Below, in pieces: positions 1 through 7,744 of a DNA stretch of 64,000 nucleotides. The position numbers and the translations under genes are program-made. A model generated the notes under the pieces. It was not told the DNA's origin and searched no databases. It saw only the letters and a list, made by a program, of their open reading frames with translations. The stretch comes from Rhabdochromatium marinum. GTDB lineage: Bacteria > Pseudomonadota > Gammaproteobacteria > Chromatiales > Chromatiaceae. How positions within the stretch are numbered: the stretch's first letter is position 1; each line of letters starts with the position of its first letter. The DNA lies in NCBI RefSeq assembly GCF_016583795.1, contig NZ_NRRS01000005.1, positions 1-64,000 on the forward strand, in the 5' to 3' direction.

Positions 1-1
1 G

Positions 2-109
2 AAAGCCATGCGAAAAAATCGCCGGGGTCCGAAAAAACCGCTGACCAAACGCACTCGATACAAAGATAAGCCGCATGTCTCGACCGCCAAGCTTCTGGCC
101 GCTGGTTAG
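2..109 (+). CDS. C-terminal end of an unrecognised small basic protein (partial)
   Basis: An open frame enters from the left window edge and stops at TAG 107-109. The 35 visible residues are strongly basic, with many Lys, Arg and Pro, and end in KLLAAG. An internal ATG at 8 would give only 33 residues. I do not recognise the family; a basic tail like this can belong to a transposase or a DNA-binding protein, but nothing here proves it. The frame ends about a dozen bases before the point where homology of the next gene begins, so it could be the last gene of an element that truncated that gene. The real start, if any, lies outside the window. Confidence 0.3.
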   Translation, partial: KAMRKNRRGPKKPLTKRTRYKDKPHVSTAKLLAAG

Positions 110-119
110 CCCACCTTAA

Positions 120-1040
120 AAGGGCTGGTCTATTGCATCTGCTCAGAAAGACATTGGAGAGCCTACACCTGATTATTTGATGCAAATTGCTTACAGACCC
201 TTTGATATACGCTGGACTTATTACACTGGAACATCAAGAGGTTTTATTTGTCGTCCGCGCCTCGAAGTAATGAGGCATATGAAAACAAATAATTTCGGAC
301 TTAGCTTGACCAGAAAAATTGAAGGTTCACGCCCATTTTCGGATACTTTTATTTTTAACCGCCCTATTACCCACCACTCATTAAGCATTAAAGAAGTTAA
401 TATTATCTGCCCCCTTTATCTCTACCCCACTGACCAAGACCTTGACCAAACCCGCCGCATCAACTTCGACCCCAAACTGTACGCAAAACTGCAAAAGCTC
501 GCCAAACACCCCGAGCACGGCACCCCCGACGAACTGGCTGTTTTCGACTACCTCTACGGCGTCCTGCACTGCCCCGCCTACCGCGAAACCTACGCCGAAT
601 TCCTGAAAATCGACTTCCCACGCATCCCCTGGCCGACTAGCCCGGAGGAATTCTGGGATGTCTCCGCCAAGGGCATCCATCTGCGCCAACTGCACCTGAT
701 GGATCCCGACAGCATCGGCGCCACCCCCTATCCCTTCAACGGCGACGGTGACAACCGCATCGATAAGCCGAGATTCGACGACGGCAAAGTCTGGATCAAC
801 GCCAGCCAATACTTCGACGCCGTCCCAGCGGTCTCCTGGAGTTTCTATATCGGCGGCTATCAACCCGCCCAAAAATGGCTCAAGGATCGCAAAGGCTGTG
901 CGCTCAACTTCACCGACATCAAACACTATCAGCGCATCCTGAAAATCCTCGCCGAGACCGACCGCATCATGGCAACCATCAGCCTGCGCTCACTGCCAAC
1001 CGCTGCGCAAGGATCCGAAACAACACCAGAAGAGGCCTGA
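120..1040 (+). pseudogene. 3' remnant of a type ISP restriction-modification enzyme (C-terminal specificity domain)
   Basis: The frame is open from just after TAA 117-119 to TGA 1038-1040. It reads as the C-terminal target-recognition part of type ISP restriction-modification enzymes, single-chain proteins that normally carry nuclease, helicase and methyltransferase domains before this one. Seen in the translation: YRPFDIRW and VMRHM near the beginning, NRID..PRFDDG in the middle, and FYIGGYQPAQKWLKDRKG with a following HYQRIL helix near the end. Family-like sequence already begins around 123-128 (GWSIASA), upstream of the first ATG at 177, and then stops abruptly against unrelated DNA. The family is normally over 1000 residues, so this is a 5'-truncated remnant. 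A short inverted repeat (AGCCC 108-112, GGGCT 122-126) sits at the breakpoint. The first 350 bases are noticeably more AT-rich than the rest. A translated product from ATG 177 (287 residues) is possible, but it would lack every catalytic domain. Confidence 0.8.
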
Positions 1041-1045
1041 CTCCG

Positions 1046-2818
1046 ATGAGCACAGAAAAACCTCGCTGGCGCATCCCCTATGGAGAGGCCGATTTCATCA
1101 AGCTGCGCGGGCACTGTGGCTACTATGTCGATAAAACCCGGTTTCTGCCGCAACTCGAAGACGCCGGGCGCTTTTTGTTTCTGCTCCGCCCGCGCCGTTT
1201 CGGCAAAAGCCTGTTGCAGTCGGTAATGGAATGCTATTACGACGCCAACTGGGTCAAGCGCTTCGACCGTCTCTTTACCGACACCTGGATCGCCGAGCAT
1301 CCCACGCCGGAAAAAGGCCGCTACATCACCCTGCGCTTTGACTTCTCCGCCGTGCGCTCCGACCTGCGACTGGTCGAGGAGTCTTTTGAAGCCCACACCG
1401 GCATTCTGCTTGAGGGCGTGCTGGAGCGTCACCGCGAACGCCTGCCCGAGGGCTTGACCGAGCGAGTGATGCGCGAGACCACCCTGATCCGCCGCCTAGA
1501 GCGGTTGATCGACGACCTGCTGCTCACAGATCAGCCGCTCTATCTCTTTATTGATGAATACGACAATTTCGCCAACAATATTCTGGTCAATGACGGACAT
1601 GACGCCTATCGGCAATTGACCCACAGCAGCGGCTTTTTTCGCGATTTCTTCGCGCTGCTGAAAGAAGCGGTAGGACGCACCGGCAGCGGCTTGTCGCGGC
1701 TGTTCATCACCGGTGTGTCGCCAGTAACCCTGGATGATGTCACCAGTGGTTTTAACATCGGGCGCAATATCAGTCTGGATCCGCGCTTCAATGCCTTGCT
1801 CGGCTTTACCCACGGAGAAGTTGAACGCTTGTTTGTCGACTTTGGGCAAGACTTCAATGCCCATCAAGCGATTATCGATGAGTGGTACAACCACTATCAT
1901 TTTCACCCGGCGTGCCGCGAATCAGTGGTCAACAGCGACATGGCGCTCTATTATCTGCAATCTCTGGTCGATCTACATCAACCACCGGATGATCTGATTG
2001 ATCATAATGTGCGCATTGATTATGGCAAGCTGCGCCACCTGGTGCGGGTTGATCGTCAATTAAGCGATCAGAGCATCCCGCCCGCCGCGCATCTGAACGG
2101 CAACTTCTCCCGGCTGCGCGCCATCATTGAGTCGGGCGAGCAAGTCGCCACCATCCAACCGAGCTTCCCCGCCGAGGGGCTGTTGCGGCAGGACAATTTT
2201 GTCTCCCTGGTCTATTACCTGGGGCTGCTGAGCTTTGCCGGCGAGCGCGAGGGTGCGCCGCTGCTGAAAATCCCCAATCGCACCGTTCGCCAGTTGATGT
2301 ATGGCTACCTGCGCGCGGCCTATGACGAAGTGGGGGTGTTTCGTCCCAGCACCTATGAGGTCGCTGAAAAACTGCGCTTTATGGCTTATCGCGGTGAATG
2401 GCAGGGCTTTTTCGATTATCTCGCCGAGCAGATCGCACAACAGGCCAGTGTGCGCGACTTTCTCCAAGGCGAGAAAATGATCCAGGGTTTTCTGCTGGCC
2501 TGGCTGAATCTCAGCCCTTATTTTCGGGTGTTTTCTGAGTCTGAACAGGCCGGCGGTTTTGTCGATCTCTATCTGGCGCCGTTTTATTTCCGCTATCCGG
2601 ATATGCGCCATGCCTATCTGATTGAACTGAAATATATCAGCCGCGCCGAGAACAGCCCAGCTAGGCGTGAGTCTTTGTTGGAAGACGCCCGCGCCCAGCT
2701 CAAACGCTACGCCAGTGATGCGCGCGTCACCCGTCCGCTCGGCGAGGCGACCCTGCATCCACTGGTGCTGCTCTACAGCGGCTGGGAGTTGGTGCACCGG
2801 GAGTCGGTGGCGCTCTGA
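1046..2818 (+). CDS. AAA-ATPase-like protein with C-terminal PD-(D/E)XK nuclease domain
   Basis: 590 residues from ATG 1046, five bases after the stop of the restriction remnant and behind AGAGG; a longer open frame upstream overlaps that gene and is unlikely to be coding. The N-terminal half is the AAA-ATPase-like family (Pfam AAA-ATPase_like): RPRRFGKS at about residues 48-55 is the Walker A variant with Lys54, and LFIDEYD at about 167-173 is Walker B. The C-terminal domain resembles DUF1703, with Asp507 in FVDLYL and Glu527/Lys529 in IELKYI matching the PD-(D/E)XK nuclease pattern. The family is patchily distributed and often multicopy. Its biological role is not established; association with defence or mobile DNA is inferred from the neighbouring restriction remnant. 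It converges on ptsI with only 11 bases between stops. Confidence 0.85.
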   Translation: MSTEKPRWRIPYGEADFIKLRGHCGYYVDKTRFLPQLEDAGRFLFLLRPRRFGKSLLQSVMECYYDANWVKRFDRLFTDTWIAEHPTPEKGRYITLRFDFSAVRSDLRLVEESFEAHTGILLEGVLERHRERLPEGLTERVMRETTLIRRLERLIDDLLLTDQPLYLFIDEYDNFANNILVNDGHDAYRQLTHSSGFFRDFFALLKEAVGRTGSGLSRLFITGVSPVTLDDVTSGFNIGRNISLDPRFNALLGFTHGEVERLFVDFGQDFNAHQAIIDEWYNHYHFHPACRESVVNSDMALYYLQSLVDLHQPPDDLIDHNVRIDYGKLRHLVRVDRQLSDQSIPPAAHLNGNFSRLRAIIESGEQVATIQPSFPAEGLLRQDNFVSLVYYLGLLSFAGEREGAPLLKIPNRTVRQLMYGYLRAAYDEVGVFRPSTYEVAEKLRFMAYRGEWQGFFDYLAEQIAQQASVRDFLQGEKMIQGFLLAWLNLSPYFRVFSESEQAGGFVDLYLAPFYFRYPDMRHAYLIELKYISRAENSPARRESLLEDARAQLKRYASDARVTRPLGEATLHPLVLLYSGWELVHRESVAL

Positions 2819-2829
2819 GTCATCTCGTC

Positions 2830-4572
2830 TTAGGCCGCTTCGGCCAGGCGATCAAGCAGATGCTGGGAGCTAATATCGTCGATGCGTGGCATCAGTTCCA
2901 CCATGGTGCGCTTGAGCGCACCAACATTACTGTCGCGCACAATGGCTTTGACTTCCAGCAGGGAGCCCGGCTGCATGCTGAATTCGCGCAGCCCCAGGCC
3001 CAGCAGTAGCCGGGTGTAGCGGGCATCTCCAGCCATTTCACCGCACATGCTGACCCGGGTGCGAGTCTTGGCAGCAGCTTCGATAATGGACTGGATCAGG
3101 CGCAGAATGGCCGGGTGCAGGGGTTCGTACAGATAGCTGACCGAATCGTCCAAGCGATCAATGGCCAGGGTGTATTGAATCAGGTCATTGGTGCCAATCG
3201 ACAGAAAGTCCAGCCGGCGCGCCAGCGCTTCGGCCATCAGGGCAGCGGCCGGCACCTCAATCATGCCGCCGATGGGCATCAATGGATCGAAAGCCAGCCC
3301 TTCGCGGCGCAGCATGCGCTTGGTGGTCTGGATCAGGCGCAGCAGGCTGTCAACTTCGTTCAGGGTGGAGATCATCGGAATCATCAAACGCACCGGCCCG
3401 GCGGCCGAAGCGCGCAGAATGGCGCGCAGTTGCGGCAGAAAGAGTTCCGGCTCCTTCAGGCACAGGCGGATAGCGCGCAGGCCGAGCGCGGGATTGATCA
3501 ATGGTGGCAGGCGCTCGGACAGGTAACGAATGCTTTTATCGACCCCGAGATCCAGGGTGCGAATGGTCAGCGGCAGACCATTGAGGGCGTCGAGAATGCT
3601 GAGATAGTTGGCCAGATGCTCATCTTCGCGTGGCGCACGGGTGTGGTTCAAAAAGAGCATTTCGGTACGGTAGAGTCCGACGCCAGAGGCGCCATTGGCC
3701 TGAGCCGCCGCACTGTCTTCGGGCAGTTCGAGGTTGGCGAGCAAAACCACCGGAATGCCGTCGCGACTGGTGGAAGGACGCGCGAGCAGTTGCTTGAGCG
3801 TTTCGCGGTAGCTTTCGGCGCTGCTGAGCTGACGGCGGAAATAGTCCAGCGTTTCAGGTTCGGTGGTGGCCAGCACAGTACCGGTGGCGGCATTAACCAC
3901 CAGTTGCTCACCCTGGCGCAGGACGGCGGTGGCGCGATGCACGCCCATCACCGCAGGGATATCCAGGCTGCGCGCCAGGATGGCGGTATGCGACATGGGG
4001 CCGCCATGCTCGGTGACGAAAGCCGCGACACCGCGTTGGCGCAATAAAATGGCATCCGCCGGTGTCAGGTCATCAGCGACGATGACGCAATCCTTGACCT
4101 GATCAAGGATAAAATCCCCGCTGTCAGGCTCATCATGGCAGTCGAGACACAGCTGAATCTGACGCACCACATGCTCAATATCATCGCGCCGGGCGCTGAG
4201 ATAAGGGTCGTTCATCTCATCGAACACCTGTACCAGAATGTCGCGCTGGAGCTTGAGCGCCCAGCCGGCATTGATGTGCTGCTCGCGAATCAGGTCGCGG
4301 GTGGCATCGACCAGCGCTGAGTCAGTCAGCATCAACAGATGAGTGTCAATGAAATCGGCGATGTGCGCGGGGGTATCAAGCGGAATCTGTTGACGGGTGC
4401 GTTCTAGGCGCCGCCGCGCGGCATCCAGCGCGGCATCCAGACGGCGCAACTCGACCTCGGGACGCTCGATTGGATCCGGCGACACATTCGGTTCCTGGCG
4501 CAGCAAGGCCGCCGGGCCAACGGCGAGCTTGCGCGCACCGGCCACGCCCAGCCCGACAAAGGCGGTGATCAC
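2830..4572 (-). CDS. ptsI: Phosphoenolpyruvate-protein phosphotransferase (PTS enzyme I)
   Basis: 580 residues, the usual length of enzyme I. It autophosphorylates with PEP and passes the phosphate to HPr in the cytoplasm. The phosphohistidine motif GGPMSHTAILA places the active His at about residue 195. The PEP-binding TIM barrel follows, with SIGTNDLIQY and CGEMAGD near the C-terminus. The protein starts directly with the enzyme I N-domain, so it lacks the GAF domain of the PtsP (EI-Ntr) type. It is the last gene of the minus-strand run rpoN-hpf-ptsN-hprK-rapZ-EIIA-ptsH-ptsI, six bases after ptsH, and no EIIB or EIIC permease is nearby. This points to a regulatory phosphorelay rather than sugar uptake, which is inference from context. 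Confidence 0.95.
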   Translation of the reverse strand: MITAFVGLGVAGARKLAVGPAALLRQEPNVSPDPIERPEVELRRLDAALDAARRRLERTRQQIPLDTPAHIADFIDTHLLMLTDSALVDATRDLIREQHINAGWALKLQRDILVQVFDEMNDPYLSARRDDIEHVVRQIQLCLDCHDEPDSGDFILDQVKDCVIVADDLTPADAILLRQRGVAAFVTEHGGPMSHTAILARSLDIPAVMGVHRATAVLRQGEQLVVNAATGTVLATTEPETLDYFRRQLSSAESYRETLKQLLARPSTSRDGIPVVLLANLELPEDSAAAQANGASGVGLYRTEMLFLNHTRAPREDEHLANYLSILDALNGLPLTIRTLDLGVDKSIRYLSERLPPLINPALGLRAIRLCLKEPELFLPQLRAILRASAAGPVRLMIPMISTLNEVDSLLRLIQTTKRMLRREGLAFDPLMPIGGMIEVPAAALMAEALARRLDFLSIGTNDLIQYTLAIDRLDDSVSYLYEPLHPAILRLIQSIIEAAAKTRTRVSMCGEMAGDARYTRLLLGLGLREFSMQPGSLLEVKAIVRDSNVGALKRTMVELMPRIDDISSQHLLDRLAEAA

Positions 4573-4578
4573 GGTGAC

Positions 4579-4848
4579 TTACTCCCCTTCTCCGAAGTAA
4601 TCGGCAATCAGCGCGACCAGTTCGTCCATGACCTCCTGTTCGTCATCACCATCGGTTTCGATGGTAATGCTGGTACCGCGCGCGGCCGCCAGCATCATGA
4701 CACCCATGATGCTTTTGCCATTGACCCGGCGTCCGTTGCGTTCTACCTGCACATCACTGTTGAAACGGCTGGCACAGGTAACAAATTTCGCCGCTGCACG
4801 CGCGTGCAGCCCAAGGCGGTTAATGATGTCGACATCTTTGCGAAGCAT
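4579..4848 (-). CDS. ptsH: Phosphocarrier protein HPr
   Basis: 89 residues from ATG 4848; an upstream in-frame extension would add 22 residues not found in HPr proteins. The His15 phosphorylation site lies in LGLHARAAA and receives phosphate from enzyme I. The second regulatory site is Ser46 in NGKSIMGVMML, the target of HPr kinase, which is encoded in the same cluster. Both sites being intact suggests HPr here is controlled by His and Ser phosphorylation together. It sits between the EIIA-type gene (19-base gap) and ptsI (6-base gap), so it is almost certainly co-transcribed with them. Confidence 0.95.
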   Translation of the reverse strand: MLRKDVDIINRLGLHARAAAKFVTCASRFNSDVQVERNGRRVNGKSIMGVMMLAAARGTSITIETDGDDEQEVMDELVALIADYFGEGE

Positions 4849-4867
4849 GGGGGTTGAGAGGCATTTG

Positions 4868-5266
4868 TCAGGGGCTTTTAATCTGGCACAGCAGCACGCC
4901 ATCGCGACCGCCACTCAGGGCTTTTTCGGTCAGCGCGCTCAGATCCAGCCAATGATAATTCAGTGCGCGCACCAGCATGGGCAGATTAACGCCCGCCAGC
5001 ACCCGCGCCTGATGATCATGGCTGATGCCGGTGGCAATGTTCGAGGGCGTTGAGCCGAACAGATCAGTCAGAATCAACAGGCCGCTGCCATCATCGAGTT
5101 CATTGGCAACGCTGATGGCGCGCTCATAGAGCTGATCGGGATCATCGTATTCAGTCACATCCAGCGCGGCTGCGGTCAGCGGACAGGTGCCAAACATGCG
5201 CGTGGCAGTGACCAACAGTTCAGCACCGATCTGATTATGGGTGATGACCAGCAGGGAGACGCTCAC
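4868..5266 (-). CDS. PTS EIIA component of the mannose/fructose (EIIA-Man) family
   Basis: 132 residues covering a single EIIA-Man fold. The phosphorylatable His is residue 10 in VITHNQIG, and LTDLFGSTPSN is the conserved loop of the family. No linked EIIB, EIIC or EIID exists in the window, so this stand-alone EIIA is probably a phosphate acceptor in a regulatory branch rather than part of a transporter. It overlaps the end of rapZ by four bases, indicating translational coupling. Stand-alone EIIA-Man proteins in this gene order occur widely in proteobacteria; their output is poorly defined. Confidence 0.9.
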   Translation of the reverse strand: MSVSLLVITHNQIGAELLVTATRMFGTCPLTAAALDVTEYDDPDQLYERAISVANELDDGSGLLILTDLFGSTPSNIATGISHDHQARVLAGVNLPMLVRALNYHWLDLSALTEKALSGGRDGVLLCQIKSP

Positions 5267-6129
5267 GGCAGCTCCCGGTGTCGGACTAACACGCGCCGGC
5301 CACTGCGCTCAAAATGCGCGCGCAGGGATTCTGCCATATACACCGAACGATGCTGTCCGCCGGTACAGCCAATGGCAATGGTCAGATAGCCACGTCCGTC
5401 GCGCTCGAAGCAGGGCGTCCAGCGGCTCAGGAAAGCAATCAGGTCATCGCGCATATCGATGACATCGCGGAATTGTTCCAAATACTCGATCACTCCGGAA
5501 TCACGACCAGTCTGGCTGCGCAGGTCCGGCTGCCAGTGCGGGTTGGGCAGACAACGGACATCGAACACAAAATCAAAGGACTCGGGCACACCTTTCTTGA
5601 AACCGAAGGATTGCAGCAGTATTGAGGTATTGAGTTGCTGGCCGTTACCGAGACAGCCGCGCACCAGATCGCGCAGTTCGTGGATATTGGTGTGGGTGGT
5701 GTCGAGCAGCGCATGGGCCACCAGGCGCAGGGGTTCGAGCAGTTCGCGCTCGTAGTCGATGGCTTCACCCAAGGAGCGTTGCGTGCCAGTGAGAGGATGC
5801 TTGCGGCGCGTTTCGCTAAAGCGCGTCATCAGACGCTCAGTCTGGGCCTCCAGAAACAGCACCTGCGGCACAATACCCTGCTCGGCCAGGCTGACCAGCA
5901 CCTGCGGCAGGCGCTGCAAATCATTTGGATCACTGCGCGCGTCGATGCCAACGGCGGTGCCCACACTCTCTGCGCCCGGCAGTGGATGGCTGTGACGCAA
6001 ACCCAGCGCGAGATCGCTGAGCAGGAACAGCGGCAGGTTGTCGATGCAGTTGTAGCCGATGTCCTCCAGGGTATTCAGGGCCACGCTCTTGCCTGCGCCC
6101 GACAGTCCGCTCACGATGATGAAGTCCAT
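5263..6129 (-). CDS. rapZ: RNase adapter protein RapZ (nucleotide-binding)
   Basis: 288 residues, the standard length. The N-terminal P-loop GLSGAGKS is at residues 8-15, and the C-terminal domain contains IGCTGGQHRSVY, a signature of the YvcJ/RapZ family. In E. coli RapZ binds the sRNA GlmZ and hands it to RNase E, tuning GlmS and glucosamine-6-phosphate supply; whether that circuit exists here cannot be seen. The gene overlaps the EIIA gene by four bases and follows hprK after 28 bases, the usual proteobacterial order. Confidence 0.95.
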   Translation of the reverse strand: MDFIIVSGLSGAGKSVALNTLEDIGYNCIDNLPLFLLSDLALGLRHSHPLPGAESVGTAVGIDARSDPNDLQRLPQVLVSLAEQGIVPQVLFLEAQTERLMTRFSETRRKHPLTGTQRSLGEAIDYERELLEPLRLVAHALLDTTHTNIHELRDLVRGCLGNGQQLNTSILLQSFGFKKGVPESFDFVFDVRCLPNPHWQPDLRSQTGRDSGVIEYLEQFRDVIDMRDDLIAFLSRWTPCFERDGRGYLTIAIGCTGGQHRSVYMAESLRAHFERSGRRVLVRHRELP

Positions 6130-6157
6130 GGCTGCGCAAATTCCTGCTGGAGTCGAG

Positions 6158-7111
6158 TCAGGTATTCCAGGCCGGCACCTGGCCAGCCGTCAACAGATCG
6201 GCCTGGCGGTTGGCCAAGTCTGCGCCGGCATCATAGCCACGAGTGCGCAGGATCTGGCTGCGCACGGCGGTTTCCAGCAGCACCGCGAGATTGCGCCCCG
6301 GCGCCACGGGAATGGTGATTTCTGCCACTGGCACGCCGAGAATGGTGCGCGCAGACAGGCTGCCTTGCAAGCGATCAATGCAGGCCAGTTCGCTGGCCGC
6401 ATAGGTGCGCATGCTGACGACCAAGTCCAAATAATCGCTCGCGCGCACCGAGCTTTCGCCAAACATGGCGCGAATATTCAGTACCCCGAGCCCGCGCACT
6501 TCAAGAAAATCCTGCAACAACGGGGGGCTGCGTCCCTCAATCAACTCGGGGCCGATGCGGGCAAATTCCGGCGCATCATCGGCAATTAGTCGATGGCCGC
6601 GCGCGACCAGTTCCAGTGCCAGTTCACTTTTGCCAATACCGGGATCCCCAACCAGCAGCACGCCCAGGCCCAGCACTTCGATAAAGACCCCGTGCAGGGT
6701 GGTGCGCTCGGCCAGAGCATAGGTCAGCGTCTGCTGCAAGCGCTCGACAATATCCTGATCGTCGCAACTGGAACTGAGCAGCGGGATTTGGGTCTGGACT
6801 GCGCGTGCACGGAAATCGGCATCAGGTTCAAGTCCGGCGGCAAAAATAATGGCAATGGGTTGCGCGGTGAACACGCGCTTCAGCATATCCGTGCGTGCCT
6901 GCGGGTTCAGATCGCGCAGGTAGGCGAATTCAACCGGGCCGACAATCTGCATCCGATTGGGGCGGACGCAATTCATGGAGCCGACCAGGCGTTGACGTGG
7001 CGCCTGCGGTGGAGTGGCCAGCGGAACCGGCTGTGGTGGAGGGGGCAGCAGCCAGCGCAGCTGCAGCGGCTCGCGCAGGCTGTCGACAAGACTTTGCAGG
7101 GAGTCGATCAG
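6158..7111 (-). CDS. hprK: HPr kinase/phosphorylase, probable non-canonical CUG start
   Basis: Bifunctional enzyme that phosphorylates and dephosphorylates Ser46 of HPr. The P-loop GDPGIGKS lies at about residues 155-162 of the 317-residue model, followed by ADDAPEF and the family signature LEVRGLGVLNI. The first in-frame ATG is at 6976 (272 residues), but family-like sequence continues upstream of it: RLVGSMNCV matches the end of the conserved N-terminal domain, and LQLRW lies further upstream. Between ATG 6976 and the in-frame stop at 7166-7168 there is no ATG, GTG or TTG. A good Shine-Dalgarno, AGGAG (7124-7120), lies 8 nt upstream of CTG 7111-7109, with ATC as the next codon. CTG gives the normal family length of about 315. 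A sequencing error or use of ATG 6976 remains possible. The gene follows ptsN with a short overlap. Confidence 0.85.
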   Translation of the reverse strand: MIDSLQSLVDSLREPLQLRWLLPPPPQPVPLATPPQAPRQRLVGSMNCVRPNRMQIVGPVEFAYLRDLNPQARTDMLKRVFTAQPIAIIFAAGLEPDADFRARAVQTQIPLLSSSCDDQDIVERLQQTLTYALAERTTLHGVFIEVLGLGVLLVGDPGIGKSELALELVARGHRLIADDAPEFARIGPELIEGRSPPLLQDFLEVRGLGVLNIRAMFGESSVRASDYLDLVVSMRTYAASELACIDRLQGSLSARTILGVPVAEITIPVAPGRNLAVLLETAVRSQILRTRGYDAGADLANRQADLLTAGQVPAWNT

Positions 7112-7125
7112 CGTAGCGACTCCTA
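7109..7125 (-). promoter_or_regulatory. Shine-Dalgarno and CUG start of hprK, overlapping the ptsN stop
   Basis: On the minus strand the sequence reads TAGGAG, eight bases, then CTG. The TAG is the ptsN stop codon and forms part of the Shine-Dalgarno. The spacing is close to optimal for a start at the CTG. This layout suggests that ribosomes finishing ptsN reinitiate on hprK. Confidence 0.55.
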
Positions 7126-7608
7126 CAGCGGCGTCGCAACGGGCGGCTGACTGCGCTGCGCGGCCTCAAGCAGCACATCGACCAGGGCTTGGGATCCCTC
7201 GGTGCCACGCAACTGCTGGCGCAGGGAGTCCTGATCAAACAGCGTGGCCAGACCGGAGAGCAGTTGCAGATGGGTCTCGTCGGCGGCCTCGGGCACCAGC
7301 AGCGCAAAGGCCAGATCGACCGGCTGATCGTCAATGGCATCGAAAGCCACCGGCTCGCGGATCTGGATGAAGGCGCCAATGGGATCGGTGACTTCCGCCA
7401 TACGCGCATGCGGCAAAGCCACACCATGGCCCAACCCGGTGCTGCCAAGGCGTTCGCGCTCCAACAGGCGGTCGAAAACCGACTCGCGGCTCAGGGCCGG
7501 CAATTCGCCGACCAGGAGTTCAGCCAGGGTTTCCAGCAGCCGCTTTTTGCTGCGGATGCTAGCCCCACCGAGCACCCGGGGCGCGACAATAAAGTGCGGA
7601 GGAAACAT
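7123..7608 (-). CDS. ptsN: PTS IIA-like nitrogen regulatory protein PtsN (EIIA-Ntr)
   Basis: 161 residues from ATG 7608. The active-site His is residue 67 in GVALPHARM, and SKKRLLETLAELL near the N-terminus is typical. A longer open frame to 7707 would run through an intrinsic terminator hairpin and adds a Pro/Ala-rich stretch absent from the family, so I reject it. A TTG at 7614 is an alternative start, with GAAGAG six bases upstream. EIIA-Ntr takes phosphate from HPr or NPr and signals nitrogen, potassium and envelope status. It lies between hpf and hprK, and its stop codon overlaps the proposed hprK ribosome-binding site. Confidence 0.93.
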   Translation of the reverse strand: MFPPHFIVAPRVLGGASIRSKKRLLETLAELLVGELPALSRESVFDRLLERERLGSTGLGHGVALPHARMAEVTDPIGAFIQIREPVAFDAIDDQPVDLAFALLVPEAADETHLQLLSGLATLFDQDSLRQQLRGTEGSQALVDVLLEAAQRSQPPVATPL

Positions 7609-7635
7609 GTTCAATACTGGCTCTTCAATTGCAAC

Positions 7636-7665
7636 AAAAACCGGAGCCGCAGGGACCGGCTCCGG
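7636..7665 (-). terminator. Intrinsic terminator between hpf and ptsN
   Basis: On the minus strand an 8-bp perfect stem CCGGAGCC/GGCTCCGG (arms 7665-7658 and 7648-7641, 9-base loop) is followed at once by TTTTT. It ends the hpf transcript, and partial read-through may set ptsN expression, because only about 25 bases separate it from the ptsN start. Confidence 0.75.
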
Positions 7666-7744
7666 TAAGGGTGATTCGTCACGCCTGGCGGCTGGGCCTC
7701 GGGTCAACTGACCTGGAGGCCCGGGGCTTCAGGCACCTTGATCT

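Noticed and set aside
3115-4047. 310-residue open frame on the plus strand
   Set aside because: It is antisense to ptsI, has a Gln/Gly/His-rich composition typical of reverse-frame translation of GC-rich genes, and matches no family.
7609-7707. Longer ptsN with start at 7707
   Set aside because: The extension runs through an intrinsic terminator and has no family similarity.
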